Positions 1-8,659 are shown, numbered from the stretch's first letter. The stretch is 64,000 bases of DNA from Bifidobacterium sp. N4G05 (GCF_002742445.1 NZ_NJNQ01000001.1:124001-188000); one strand, 5' to 3'. The notes: generated from the letters alone by a model not told the origin. Numbers and translations are program-made.

Positions 1-2
1 AA

Positions 3-236
3 TCCTCCACCCACTGGAAGAAAATGGACTCATATCGGCTCCCCCAGCGGGAAAAATCCTCCAGACACTGGAAGAATCAGTACGCCACAGACCATCCCAG
101 CGACCCAAATCCTCCACCCACTGGAAGAATCGGTACGCTCACAGGACCGTCAGCGGGGAGATTGTTCCAGTGGATGGAAGAATACGGACTTTCACGCGCT
201 CCCTAGCGGGAAGATTGTTCCAGTGGATGGAAGAAT
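3..236. repeat. Degenerate 53-bp tandem repeat, five copies
   Basis: Five copies each carry the core TCCA-N5-TGGA, starting at 6, 60, 113, 166 and 219 (spacing 54, 53, 53, 53). A second landmark, AGCGGG or a variant, starts at 46, 99, 152 and 205, again exactly 53 apart. Copies 4 and 5 share TTCCAGTGGATGGAAGAA, which is itself an inverted repeat; copies 1-3 carry CCACTGGAAGAA forms. The array touches the left edge of the window, so it may be longer. No convincing reading frame crosses it. It is not a CRISPR: the spacers are conserved between copies. Confidence 0.75.
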
Positions 237-291
237 TAAGACTTGGACGGTGCTGAGCCGAACTTGGGCGGAGTTTATCCGAATTGCAGCA

Positions 292-341
292 ACAAAAAAG
301 GCCTACCGGGCGCTAAGGGCGCTCTCAGTAAGCCTTGTAGG
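292..341 (-). terminator. Terminator after tRNA-Ser(UGA)
   Basis: Read on the minus strand, GCCTAC pairs with GTAGGC around an inner GCGCCC stem, and the hairpin is followed by a run of six T. It begins directly after the tRNA 3' end. Confidence 0.7.
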
Positions 342-426
342 CGGGTAAGGCGAGATTCGAACTCGCGGAGGCTTGCACCTCAACGGTTTTCAAGACCGTC
401 TCTTTAGACCGCTCAGACACCTACCC
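342..426 (-). tRNA. tRNA-Ser, anticodon UGA
   Basis: The minus strand folds as a class II tRNA of 85 nt. The acceptor arm GGGTAGG pairs with CCTTACCC (one G-U), the anticodon loop CTTGAAA reads TGA, a long variable arm follows, and the T arm contains GTTCGAATC. The discriminator base is G and CCA is not encoded, as expected for an actinobacterium. It reads UCA and UCN codons, and lies downstream of serS on the same strand with a terminator in between. Confidence 0.93.
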
Positions 427-511
427 ATGTGCATCACGCACGAAACGCTAATATAGCACAACCCAAAGAACGAGGGGAAGAAAGCGAGCAAGAATAAAGG
501 AAGAATGCGGT

Positions 512-552
512 AAAAACAAAAAAGAAGGGACCCGCTCAACCGCGAGTCCCTT
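512..552 (-). terminator. Rho-independent terminator, probably of serS
   Basis: On the minus strand AAGGGAC pairs with GTCCCTT, with an inner CGC/GCG pair, and is followed by TCTTTTTTGTTTTT. It lies about 200 bases past the serS stop. No gene is seen between 553 and 749. Confidence 0.7.
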
Positions 553-749
553 CCCATAAGCCAGAAAAGCCAGAAATCGGCAAGTGCCAAATGCCAGACA
601 TCCTCAGACTTCCGTATTTCGCATTTCAGAAGTCCGCTTCGGCAGTTCAGCAGCTGAGCAACTCAGTGGAACCGATAAACAAACCCGAGTCGCCAAACTC
701 AACCGAGCAATCCAAGCTATCAGACTCTGCCAAGCAAACCCAAACTCTA

Positions 750-2036
750 TCAGGCTTCCCACTTGGTCGGCTCAATGACCTCCTTGCCACCCATGTAGGC
801 ACGCATGGCCTGCGGAATGACGATGGAGCCGTCCTTCTGCTGGTGGTTCTCGAGAATGGCGACCAGCCAACGAGTGGTGGCCAGCGTACCGTTCAGCGTG
901 GAAACGGCGCGGGTTCCGCCATCTTCCATACGTTCGCGAATGTTCAGGCGACGAGCCTGGTATTCGGTGCAGTTGGAGGTGGAGGTCAGCTCGCGGTAGC
1001 GACCCTGGGTCGGAACCCAAGCTTCGCAATCGAACTTACGTGCTGCAGAAGAGCCCAGATCGCCGGCAGCGGTATCGATGATGCGGTACGGCACCTCAAC
1101 CTTGCCGAGCATCTCCTGCTCCATGGCCAGCAGGTGCTCATGCTCCTTGTAGGAGTCCTCCTGCTTGGTGTAGACGAACATCTCCACCTTGTCGAACTGG
1201 TGCACGCGGATGATGCCGGAAGTATCCTTGCCAGCAGCACCTGCTTCGCGGCGGTAGCAGGAGCTCCAGCCGCAGTAGCGCAGCGGACCGTCGGACAGGT
1301 CGAGAATCTCGTTCTCGTGCATACCGGCAAGCGCCACTTCGGAGGTACCGACCAAGTACTGCTCGTCAGGTTCGCGCAGACGGTAGATTTCGTCGGCGTG
1401 GGAGTTGAGGAAGCCGGTGCCGCGCATCACTTCCGGACGCACCAACGTCGGGGTGATAGCCAACGTGAAGCCGTGCTCCTGAGCCTGGTCCACAGCCATG
1501 GTAAGCATGGCTATCTGCATGCGGGCCACCTGGCCGCGCAGGAAGTAGAAGCGGGAGCCGCCGACCTTCACGCCACGTTCCATATCAATGCCGGCAACGC
1601 CACGACCGAGGGTCAGGTGGTCCTTCGGTTCGAAGCCTTCAGCTGCGAAATCACGAATCTGGCCAACCTTCTTGACCACCACGTAATCGTCTTCGCCGCC
1701 TTCCGGAGCTTCCGGCTCAACCACGTTGGAGAGCTTCCACATGGCGGTGGTGTACTCTTCGGCTGCGGCGTCCGCTGCGGCCTTGTATTCGGAAACCTTC
1801 TGGGAGAGTTCTTTGGTTTCGGCAATCAACTTGGCCTTTTCGTCGGCCGGAGCCGCGGCGACCTTCTTGCCGATTTCTTTCTGCTGCGCACGTGCAGCCT
1901 CAAATTCCTTCAGAGAGGAACGACGAACCTCGTCAGAGCGCAGCACCTCGTCGACCAGTTCGACCGATTCGCCACGCTTGCGCTGGGATTCCTTAACAAC
2001 GTCAGCATGTTCACGAATGAATTGGATATCAAGCAT
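750..2036 (-). CDS. serS: Seryl-tRNA synthetase
   Basis: This 428-residue class II synthetase charges tRNA-Ser with serine in the cytosol. The N-terminal 110 residues form the Ala/Glu/Lys-rich coiled-coil arm that grips the long variable arm of tRNA-Ser. The catalytic domain shows motif 2 (YRREAGAAGKDTSGIIRVHQ) and the motif 3 region LNGTLATTR. I chose the ATG at 2034-2036, giving MLDIQFIREHADVV, because that is the family's N-terminus; the frame stays open upstream but that extension has no similarity to the family. The length is normal for bacterial SerRS. A tRNA-Ser gene lies just downstream on the same strand. Confidence 0.97.
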   Translation of the reverse strand: MLDIQFIREHADVVKESQRKRGESVELVDEVLRSDEVRRSSLKEFEAARAQQKEIGKKVAAAPADEKAKLIAETKELSQKVSEYKAAADAAAEEYTTAMWKLSNVVEPEAPEGGEDDYVVVKKVGQIRDFAAEGFEPKDHLTLGRGVAGIDMERGVKVGGSRFYFLRGQVARMQIAMLTMAVDQAQEHGFTLAITPTLVRPEVMRGTGFLNSHADEIYRLREPDEQYLVGTSEVALAGMHENEILDLSDGPLRYCGWSSCYRREAGAAGKDTSGIIRVHQFDKVEMFVYTKQEDSYKEHEHLLAMEQEMLGKVEVPYRIIDTAAGDLGSSAARKFDCEAWVPTQGRYRELTSTSNCTEYQARRLNIRERMEDGGTRAVSTLNGTLATTRWLVAILENHQQKDGSIVIPQAMRAYMGGKEVIEPTKWEA

Positions 2037-2165
2037 GATTCCTAGACTAGTGCCGAAAGCCGACACTCGCCGCAAGCCTCTCGTTTTTGCATACAACGTG
2101 CAGGAATCGTCGAATAAATCGTGCTTGATTCGTTTTTTTCGCGTCTTACGTGAACAATAGGTGAC

Positions 2166-3278
2166 ATGCCTATGCCAGTTATCATTGTGATTGTCGTTCT
2201 TGCGGTCGCAGCGGTGTGCACGTCCGTCTTTTTCGCGGTGCGCGAATATAAGCGCCGTAGGCTTGCCAAGCAGCTCGACAAGCGCGACGACGATCAGGTG
2301 CACTATGCGTTCGTGATCAATCCGTCAAAGCCCCAAGCGGAACAGCGCAAACAGCATATTCAGGAGTTCTGCGAAGCGAAGCATCTTACGCAGATCGAAT
2401 ATATCGAAACACAGCTTGATAAGGATGGTCGCGCCTGCGCGTTAGAAGCGTTGGAACATGGCGCCGATGTAGTGGTCGCGGTTGGCGGCGACGGCACGGT
2501 GCGCACGGTGGCGAGCGCGCTTTCGGGAACCGGCCACGCGCTGGGCATCATCCCTATTGGCACCGGCAATCTGTTTGCCCGCAATATGGGCATTCCCGTG
2601 GATGATATCGATGCGGCGTTGACCGTTGCAACGTCTCACGGCTCACGTTTGATAGATGTCGGCCGTTTGACGTTGCTCGATGATGAAACCGCCGATCATG
2701 GCCATGCGTTCCTTATTATCGCAGGGATCGGATTCGATGCGGTGATGATCGATGACACCGATCCTGAGTTGAAGAAGAACATCAGCTGGCTCGCCTATTT
2801 CGTGTCGGGCGTGAAGAATCTGTTCGCCCCGAAGTACAAGGGCGACGTGACCATCACCAGCACGGATGGCAGCACGCACACCACGCACGGACTGACGTTC
2901 CGCACGTTCATGGCTGGCAATTGCGGTCAGATTCCGGTGTTTTCACTCATGCCCGACGCCGTATACGATGATGGCATCCTCGATTATGAGATTATTGACA
3001 CGTCCGGCGGTTTGATCGGTTGGGCGAATCTGTTTGGCGATGTGCTGCATCAGACCATCACTGGCAAGGCACAGCAGAGTCCGCTCTCCACGAATTCCAC
3101 GGTTGACCAGATTCAGGGCGTCAGTGCGGAAATCAAGTTGGAGAAGCCTGTTTTGGCGCAGGTTGACGGTGATATGCTTCCCGAAACGCAGCATATTCGT
3201 TTCAGCGTGGAGCGTAAGTCGTTGTGCGTGCGTGTGCCGGAAGCGCCCGACAACAATACTGCCAATGTAAATCAGTAA
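2166..3278 (+). CDS. Diacylglycerol kinase-family lipid kinase (DagK/YegS-like)
   Basis: A 370-residue protein with the diacylglycerol kinase catalytic fold. A hydrophobic segment at residues 4-24 followed by basic residues suggests a membrane anchor. INPSK at 51-55, the nucleotide-binding GGDGT at 107-111 and GTGNLFARN at 132-140 are the family hallmarks, and the C-terminal part matches the YegS-type beta-sandwich. Family members phosphorylate diacylglycerol or related lipids, or sphingoid bases; the true substrate cannot be read here. It diverges from serS. A second ATG at 2172 is better spaced from the AGGTG at 2159-2163 and may be the real start. Confidence 0.85.
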   Translation: MPMPVIIVIVVLAVAAVCTSVFFAVREYKRRRLAKQLDKRDDDQVHYAFVINPSKPQAEQRKQHIQEFCEAKHLTQIEYIETQLDKDGRACALEALEHGADVVVAVGGDGTVRTVASALSGTGHALGIIPIGTGNLFARNMGIPVDDIDAALTVATSHGSRLIDVGRLTLLDDETADHGHAFLIIAGIGFDAVMIDDTDPELKKNISWLAYFVSGVKNLFAPKYKGDVTITSTDGSTHTTHGLTFRTFMAGNCGQIPVFSLMPDAVYDDGILDYEIIDTSGGLIGWANLFGDVLHQTITGKAQQSPLSTNSTVDQIQGVSAEIKLEKPVLAQVDGDMLPETQHIRFSVERKSLCVRVPEAPDNNTANVNQ

Positions 3279-3335
3279 CTATTAATCGTAATTATCAATA
3301 ATTATTCATTACGACGATTATGCATTTTATGCAGG

Positions 3336-4202
3336 TTATGCATTGATATTGTTATTCTCATGCGATTCCGCCGCATGAGAAGTCACTCGTGCGACATGCA
3401 AGGTAAGATAGGCGATTTCCGCTTGCGAAAGATTTGCATCCAATCGCATTTTGATGATGATCGCGAGTTTGTTTGCGCAATCCGATGCTTTTGGATATGA
3501 GGTTTTGATGGATTCCACGATTGGTTCAGGCTCGTCATCAAGCTGTTCATGTTGGTGGATGCGCACGAAAAGATAGCGCAGATGCGTGATGAAACGCGCC
3601 ACATTGACGCTGTTCTGGTCAAGGTTGATGCCGTAATAGCCTTCGATGACCGTCAATATTTGCTGGATGACGCCGGTCATGGTGTATGTGGCGGAAAGAT
3701 CTCCGGTGGAGAAGCCCGCATTGACCAAGTGCAGGGCCAAAGCCACGGCTTCGCAGTCCGGCAGGGCGCCGCCCAGATACGTGTTCATCGCATCGACCAG
3801 AGCTTTGCCTTTGGCATATTCGCTCGCGTAGAGCGAACGCACTTCGGCTTCCAGTGGATATTCGATGGTCTGTTTGTTTTGCGATCGGCGAATAGCACCG
3901 CAAATATGGTCGGATAATGCCAGAACCAATGCAGGCTGCCGGTCGGCCTGTTCCTTCAGACCTGTGCGGTTCATGGCGTCCGTAACGAGACGAATGATTT
4001 CGGGTGGGATCCCGGCCACCTGTTGGGCCATATGGTCGGGATCCTTGCCATCTGCGGGAACGAACCGACGGACGATCTTCGCGTCGTCAACATGCTGGCC
4101 GGGCTTGGCTTGGAAGCCTATGCCTCGACCGGTGAGAATCACCTCACTATTGCCGTCTTTTGCCAGTACGACATTATTGTTGAATACGCGAAGAACGTCC
4201 AC
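3336..4202 (-). CDS. BglG/LicT-family transcription antiterminator
   Basis: This 288-residue RNA-binding regulator has an N-terminal co-antiterminator domain of about 55 residues (MDVLRVFNNNVVLAKDG, then GRGIGFQ) and two PTS regulation domains. PRD1 carries a histidine in LALSDHICGAIRR; PRD2 carries histidines in FITHLRYLFVRIHQHEQ and LTLHVARV. In this family the PTS phosphorylates PRD histidines, and the active dimer binds an RAT hairpin that blocks a leader terminator. The gene lies 27 bases after the EIIBCA gene on the same strand, and the leader of that operon contains just such a terminator, so self-contained control of the sugar operon is very likely. Confidence 0.92.
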   Translation of the reverse strand: MDVLRVFNNNVVLAKDGNSEVILTGRGIGFQAKPGQHVDDAKIVRRFVPADGKDPDHMAQQVAGIPPEIIRLVTDAMNRTGLKEQADRQPALVLALSDHICGAIRRSQNKQTIEYPLEAEVRSLYASEYAKGKALVDAMNTYLGGALPDCEAVALALHLVNAGFSTGDLSATYTMTGVIQQILTVIEGYYGINLDQNSVNVARFITHLRYLFVRIHQHEQLDDEPEPIVESIKTSYPKASDCANKLAIIIKMRLDANLSQAEIAYLTLHVARVTSHAAESHENNNINA

Positions 4203-4229
4203 GTCGGCCCCTTCCGACTATGCGATTGG

Positions 4230-6317
4230 TCAGTGCTGAATGCCGATCACCGACTCACCGGCCTTGACATCGACGCCGGTCTTTGGCGTGACGGACGCGA
4301 AGGCCACTGTGTTCAGCACCGTCATCAATGTGGTGGTGCTGTATCCAGCTTCCTTAACCTTATCAAAGTCGACGACAACGAGGGTGTCCCCCGCGTTCAC
4401 GTGTTCGTTGGCCTTGACCTTCACATCGAAGCCTTCGCCGTTCATCTTCACCGTGTCGATGCCGACGTGCACGAGCACTTCCACGCCATCATCGGTTTTG
4501 ATGCCGAATGCGTGACCGGTTTCGGCGACGGTCTGCAGCACGCCGGATACCGGTGAGACGACGGTGCTGTCTGCCGGCTGGATGCCGACGCCTTCGCCTA
4601 GTGCGCGGGATGCAAACACCGGATCGCCGGTTTCGTCCAGGGAAATCACATGGCCTGCGACCGGAGCATTCACTTCGTCGGTGGTGGCAGCAGCCGGGGC
4701 TTCGGTCTTGGTAGCGGCAGCAGTGGCAGTCGCAGTGGCAGCAGCCGGAGCGGCGCCCTTGGCTTCGACCGACGGGACAGCGCCCTTCTGATTGGCGGAC
4801 GTGCGGGCCAGCACTTCAGCCTTCTGCTCCGGAGTGCGGTAGTCGAAGGTGATGATCAGCAGGAAGGAGGTGAGGAAGGACACGGCGATGGACACTGCAT
4901 ACACCCACATCTGGTTGAAGACCGGAATGGTCAGCAGCGAAGTGAATGCGAAGGCAGTGGTGGTCACGCCATGCACGGTCTGGCCGGCGGCGGTGACGGA
5001 CGGGAAGAGCCAACCAAGGATGGCGATGACGACGCCACCGAGACCGCAGCCCACCAGCATGCGCTTGTAGATGAGCTTGTAACGCAGGTGAATGCCGTAC
5101 AGGGACGGTTCGGAAACGCCACCGAGCAGGCCGGCCGCGAGCGCACCCAGAGCGGTCTGGCGCATGTCCTTGTCCTTGTCACGCACAGCAAGGAAGAGCA
5201 CACCAGCCGTAGCGCCGAAGCAGGCGAAGTTCCACACGCCCATCGGGCCTTGGATGAAGTCGTAACCGAGAGTCTGGATGTTCATGAGCATCAGGGCGTT
5301 GAGCGGCCAGTGCAAACCGAGCGGCACGAGGAACGGGTACAGCATCGGAATGATGATGGCGAAGATGAACGGAGCATGGGTGTTCATCCAGGCCAAGCCG
5401 ACGCCGAGACCGTTGCCGACCCACACGCCAATCGGGCCGATGATGAAGGCGGTCAGTGCGCCAACGATGATCAGGCAGAAGAACGGCACAAAGACCAGCT
5501 GGACGCTTTCGGGGATGATCCTCTTCAGTCCGTGGTAGACGAGAGCAAGTACGGCAGCCATGAGCAGCGGCACGAACACGTTGCCGGAATAGTCGCTCAA
5601 TGCCATCGGCAGACCGAATATGCTGGCCGTGCAAGACTTAGTGCCCAGCGCGGCATTCTCCACGCACGTGGTGGTCTTGGCGTCCATCAAGCCGGTGAAC
5701 TGCGGGGTCATGAGGATGGCCATGATGGCACCACCCAGCCATGGGTCGACCTTGAGCTTCTTGGCTGCGTTGTAGGCGACCATGATCGGCAGGAAGTAGA
5801 ATACACCCTTCCAGATGGCTTTCACGAACACCCAGCCCGCGGAGGCTTCGTCATTCGGAATGACGTCCAGCGAAATAAGCAGGTTGACCAGCGCGATGAT
5901 GATGGAAGCGCCGAGCAGCACGCCCAGAATCGGGCGGAAAGAATCGGCGAGATACTCAAAGAAGGAGTCCAGCCAGGCCACCTTGCCGCGGGCCTTGGAA
6001 CGGGCTTCGGCCTTAACGTCGGCATTGCTCTTCTGACCATCGCCGGATGCGGAGGTACCGCCGACACCGGCCATTTCGGGCAGATGCATGATGTTTTCGT
6101 ACACGGTGGCAACGCCACCGCCGATTACCACCTGAAAACGGTCACCGCTCTGCGGTACCGCACCGAGCACGCCTTGCATGTGCTCGAGACTGTTCTGATC
6201 GACCTTGGATGCATCAACCAATTCAAAGCGCAGTCGAGTGGCACAATGCGTCAGACTGCGAACGTTTTCATGACCACCGATTGCAGCGATGATCTGCGCT
6301 GCGAGTGAGTCAGCCAT
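4230..6317 (-). CDS. PTS sugar permease EIIBCA (beta-glucoside/sucrose-type)
   Basis: A 695-residue fused PTS permease in the order EIIB-EIIC-EIIA. EIIB (about 1-90) has the phosphocysteine C25 in LTHCATRLRF. EIIC follows with about ten membrane segments and the sugar-site stretch GGVSEPSLYGIHLRYK. An Ala/Thr-rich linker precedes EIIA (about 550-695), with H617 in VLVHVGID as the predicted phosphohistidine. The enzyme imports and phosphorylates a sugar using phosphate from HPr. The domain order is typical of beta-glucoside and sucrose permeases; glucose is also possible given the pgm gene next door. Start ATG 6315-6317 follows a GGAAAG-type site; the open frame upstream overlaps the leader terminator and is not coding. 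Confidence 0.93.
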   Translation of the reverse strand: MADSLAAQIIAAIGGHENVRSLTHCATRLRFELVDASKVDQNSLEHMQGVLGAVPQSGDRFQVVIGGGVATVYENIMHLPEMAGVGGTSASGDGQKSNADVKAEARSKARGKVAWLDSFFEYLADSFRPILGVLLGASIIIALVNLLISLDVIPNDEASAGWVFVKAIWKGVFYFLPIMVAYNAAKKLKVDPWLGGAIMAILMTPQFTGLMDAKTTTCVENAALGTKSCTASIFGLPMALSDYSGNVFVPLLMAAVLALVYHGLKRIIPESVQLVFVPFFCLIIVGALTAFIIGPIGVWVGNGLGVGLAWMNTHAPFIFAIIIPMLYPFLVPLGLHWPLNALMLMNIQTLGYDFIQGPMGVWNFACFGATAGVLFLAVRDKDKDMRQTALGALAAGLLGGVSEPSLYGIHLRYKLIYKRMLVGCGLGGVVIAILGWLFPSVTAAGQTVHGVTTTAFAFTSLLTIPVFNQMWVYAVSIAVSFLTSFLLIITFDYRTPEQKAEVLARTSANQKGAVPSVEAKGAAPAAATATATAAATKTEAPAAATTDEVNAPVAGHVISLDETGDPVFASRALGEGVGIQPADSTVVSPVSGVLQTVAETGHAFGIKTDDGVEVLVHVGIDTVKMNGEGFDVKVKANEHVNAGDTLVVVDFDKVKEAGYSTTTLMTVLNTVAFASVTPKTGVDVKAGESVIGIQH

Positions 6318-6377
6318 CCTGTTTTCCTTTCTTTCCCTTACAACCGATTCGATCCGAGCAACACTGCTTCGGGCAAC

Positions 6378-6424
6378 AAAAAAGACCTGAGATATGACTA
6401 TGGTTAAGCCACATCTCAGGTCTT
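6378..6424 (-). terminator. Leader terminator of the PTS operon (regulated)
   Basis: On the minus strand AAGACCTGAGAT pairs perfectly with ATCTCAGGTCTT around a 20-base loop and is followed by TTTTTTG. It sits between the predicted promoter and the EIIBCA start, so it would stop transcription before the operon unless prevented. Its 5' arm overlaps the candidate RAT. Confidence 0.85.
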
Positions 6425-6449
6425 GCGTCATTATGTTGACTAGCAACCC
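6417..6449 (-). promoter_or_regulatory. Candidate ribonucleic antiterminator (RAT) site
   Basis: On the minus strand a 33-base segment begins GGGTTGCTA and ends GCAAGACCT. BglG/LicT RAT elements typically begin GGATTGTTA and end GCAAAACCT, with the two ends forming an internally looped hairpin. Its last bases are also the 5' arm of the leader terminator, so the two structures exclude each other. The match is by eye. Confidence 0.7.
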
Positions 6450-6471
6450 TGCTTCAGTCGAATAGCATAGA

Positions 6472-6500
6472 ACTATACACCATCATCTGACATTGCGCAA
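6472..6500 (-). promoter_or_regulatory. Candidate promoter of the PTS operon
   Basis: The minus strand shows TTGCGC, 17 bases, then TATAGT, just upstream of the RAT and terminator. This is a reasonable housekeeping-sigma promoter for a short regulated leader. No start site can be proven from sequence. Confidence 0.45.
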
Positions 6501-6638
6501 ATCGACCGAAAGCACAATCCATCATTATCGAAAATACTTATATTTATATCTGAACATGCAATAAATAGACAACGTATTCATCGCACATAATGGGACAATT
6601 ACGCACATTCGCAGCAAAAGCGTGGCAGAATAGTGGCT

Positions 6639-8315
6639 ATGGTTGCAAACAATGCGGGAATGCCCGCCACCCCAGCAGATTTAATCAATGTCGACGAGGT
6701 CATCGGCAAGTACTATGACGTCGTCCCCGACCCCAACGTTCCCGAACAGCGTGTCTCCTTCGGCACCTCCGGCCACCGCGGATCGTCCCTGAAGACCTCG
6801 TTCAACGAGGCCCACATCATCGCCATCACCCAGGCCATCGCCGAATACCGCAAGAAGGCCGGCGTGACCGGCCCGTTGTATATCGGCCGCGACACCCACG
6901 CCCTGTCCGAGCCGGCTTGGAAGACCGCCATCGAAGTGCTCGTCGCCAACGGCGTGACCGTTCGCATCGATTCGCGCGACGACTTCACCCCGACCCCGGT
7001 TGTGTCTCAGGCCATCCTGACCCACAACCGTGCAGCTGACGGCACCCAGCGCTTCACGGGCGAAGGCCTAGCTGACGGCATCGTCGTGACCCCATCGCAC
7101 AACCCGCCGACCGATGGCGGCTTCAAGTATGACCCGGTCACCGGCGGCCCGGCTCCGGCGGATGTCACCAACGCCATCGCCGACCGCGCCAACGAACTGC
7201 TCGGCGATTTCAAGAACATCAAGCGTGTTCCGTTCGAGCAGGCCGTCAAGTCCGACCTGGTCGAACGTTTCGACTTCCGTGAGCACTATGTCGCCGATCT
7301 GGAGAACGTCATCGACTTCGACGCAATCCGTTCCTCCGGCGTGCGCCTGGGCATCGACCCGCTCGGCGGCGCTTCCGTCAACTACTGGCCGCTGATGAAC
7401 GAGAAGTTCAACCTGACCATCGACGTGGTGCGCCCGCAGGTCGACCCGACCTGGAGCTTCATGACCATCGACCACGACGGCAAGATTCGCATGGATCCGA
7501 GTTCACCGTACGCAATGAAGGGCCTCGTGGACTCCCTCAACAACGGCGCTTGGGACAAGTACGATCTGGTCGGCGGCACCGATCCGGATGCCGACCGCCA
7601 CGGCATCGTATGCCCGAACTGGGGCGTCATGAATCCGAACCACTACATCGCCGTGTGCGTGGAGTATCTGTTCGGCGGCAATCGCCCGGGCTGGCCGGAA
7701 GGCGCCGGCATCGGCAAGACGCTGGTCTCCTCCTCCCTGATCGACCGCGTGGCCGCTTCCATCGACGCCAAGCTCGTTGAGGTTCCGGTCGGCTTCAAGT
7801 GGTTCGTTGATCCGCTGTTCAAGGGTGAAGTCGCCTTCGGCGGCGAAGAGAGCTCCGGCATGAGCTTCCTGCGCAAGGACGGCCGCGTGTGGACCACCGA
7901 TAAGGACGGTCTGATCCCTGATCTGCTGGCTGCGGAAATCACCGCCAAGACCGGCAAGAACCCGGCACAGCTGCATCAGGAGCAGGTGGAGCGCTTCGGC
8001 GAAAGCTGGTACAAGCGTATCGACACGCCTACCACGCTGGAGCAGAAGCAGAAGTTCGCCAAGCTTTCCGGCGACGACGTTGCTGCCACCACGCTGGCCG
8101 GCGAAAACATCACCGCCAAACTCACCGAGGCTCCGGGCAACAACGCCAAGATCGGAGGCCTGAAGGTCACCACCGAGAACAACTGGTTCGCGGCACGCCC
8201 GTCTGGCACCGAAAACATCTACAAGGTGTACGCTGAGTCCTTCGAATCCCCGGAGGCTCTTGACAAGGTGCTCGCCGAAGCCACCGAAGTCGTGGACAAA
8301 GCCCTAGCCGAGTGA
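6639..8315 (+). CDS. pgm: Phosphoglucomutase (alpha-D-glucose phosphate specific)
   Basis: This 558-residue enzyme interconverts glucose 1-phosphate and glucose 6-phosphate, linking glycogen and nucleotide-sugar synthesis to central metabolism. It shows RVSFGTSGHRG near the N-terminus, the phosphoserine loop GIVVTPSHNPP, the metal-binding GGTDPDADRHG, the sugar-binding GGEESSG and the phosphate-binding RPSGTENIYK. The order and length match the bacterial Pgm family. The ATG at 6639 gives MVANNAGMPATPADLIN; a GTG two codons upstream (6633) is an alternative, and neither has a strong ribosome-binding site. It diverges from the PTS operon. Confidence 0.96.
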   Translation: MVANNAGMPATPADLINVDEVIGKYYDVVPDPNVPEQRVSFGTSGHRGSSLKTSFNEAHIIAITQAIAEYRKKAGVTGPLYIGRDTHALSEPAWKTAIEVLVANGVTVRIDSRDDFTPTPVVSQAILTHNRAADGTQRFTGEGLADGIVVTPSHNPPTDGGFKYDPVTGGPAPADVTNAIADRANELLGDFKNIKRVPFEQAVKSDLVERFDFREHYVADLENVIDFDAIRSSGVRLGIDPLGGASVNYWPLMNEKFNLTIDVVRPQVDPTWSFMTIDHDGKIRMDPSSPYAMKGLVDSLNNGAWDKYDLVGGTDPDADRHGIVCPNWGVMNPNHYIAVCVEYLFGGNRPGWPEGAGIGKTLVSSSLIDRVAASIDAKLVEVPVGFKWFVDPLFKGEVAFGGEESSGMSFLRKDGRVWTTDKDGLIPDLLAAEITAKTGKNPAQLHQEQVERFGESWYKRIDTPTTLEQKQKFAKLSGDDVAATTLAGENITAKLTEAPGNNAKIGGLKVTTENNWFAARPSGTENIYKVYAESFESPEALDKVLAEATEVVDKALAE

Positions 8316-8371
8316 TAATCGGCGAATCGGCATAATCCAGCCGTTCGCCAATCATTCGTAAAATCCATCGG

Positions 8372-8407
8372 GAAGCCCGCCTTCTTTTCGAGAAGAAGGT
8401 GGGCTTC
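8372..8407 (+). terminator. Hairpin after pgm, probable terminator
   Basis: GAAGCCCGCCTTCTT pairs with AAGAAGGTGGGCTTC around a 6-base loop. There is no long T run after it (TCGCAT), so it may be a weak or Rho-assisted terminator or an mRNA-stabilising hairpin. Confidence 0.5.
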
Positions 8408-8453
8408 TCGCATATCCAGCCAAATACAAATCAACCAAATACGAATCGCAATA

Positions 8454-8542
8454 TGGCATGAAACGTCAAATTCTGGCATGAAACGTCAAATTCTGGCATG
8501 AAACGTCAAATTCTGGCATGAAACGTCAAATTCTGGCATGAA
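8454..8542. repeat. Perfect 20-bp tandem repeat, 4.5 copies
   Basis: The unit TGGCATGAAACGTCAAATTC occurs four times without a mismatch (8454, 8474, 8494, 8514) and a fifth copy breaks off after TGGCATGAA at 8542. It lies in a non-coding stretch (8316-8659) between pgm and a gene remnant. Two turns of DNA per unit would place each copy on the same helix face. The copy number is probably variable between strains. Confidence 0.95.
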
Positions 8543-8659
8543 GCGCACGCGACCGTCTTCCTACTGCCCCGCTTCGCATTCTGCTTGACTGATGACGACG
8601 CAACGCTCAGCCCAGAGGCCCCGCCAATCTGCATGGGAAATCTGCATGGGAGGTGAACA

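Noticed and set aside
3..236. CRISPR array at the left edge
   Set aside because: The intervals between dyads are themselves similar to each other, and there is no conserved 25-40 bp repeat with unique spacers and no cas gene.
591..2045. Long plus-strand open frame of 484 codons opposite serS
   Set aside because: It is the antisense shadow of serS. The minus strand carries clear class II synthetase motifs and the plus-strand product has none.
3355..3381. Inverted repeat TTCTCATGCG/CGCATGAGAA as a terminator of the antiterminator gene
   Set aside because: It lies inside the 3' end of the coding sequence and has no T run. It may be chance or a weak mRNA hairpin.
4650..6308. Plus-strand open frame of 552 codons opposite the PTS gene
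   Set aside because: It is His/Asp/Glu/Gln-rich with no domain. The minus strand encodes the EIIBCA permease.
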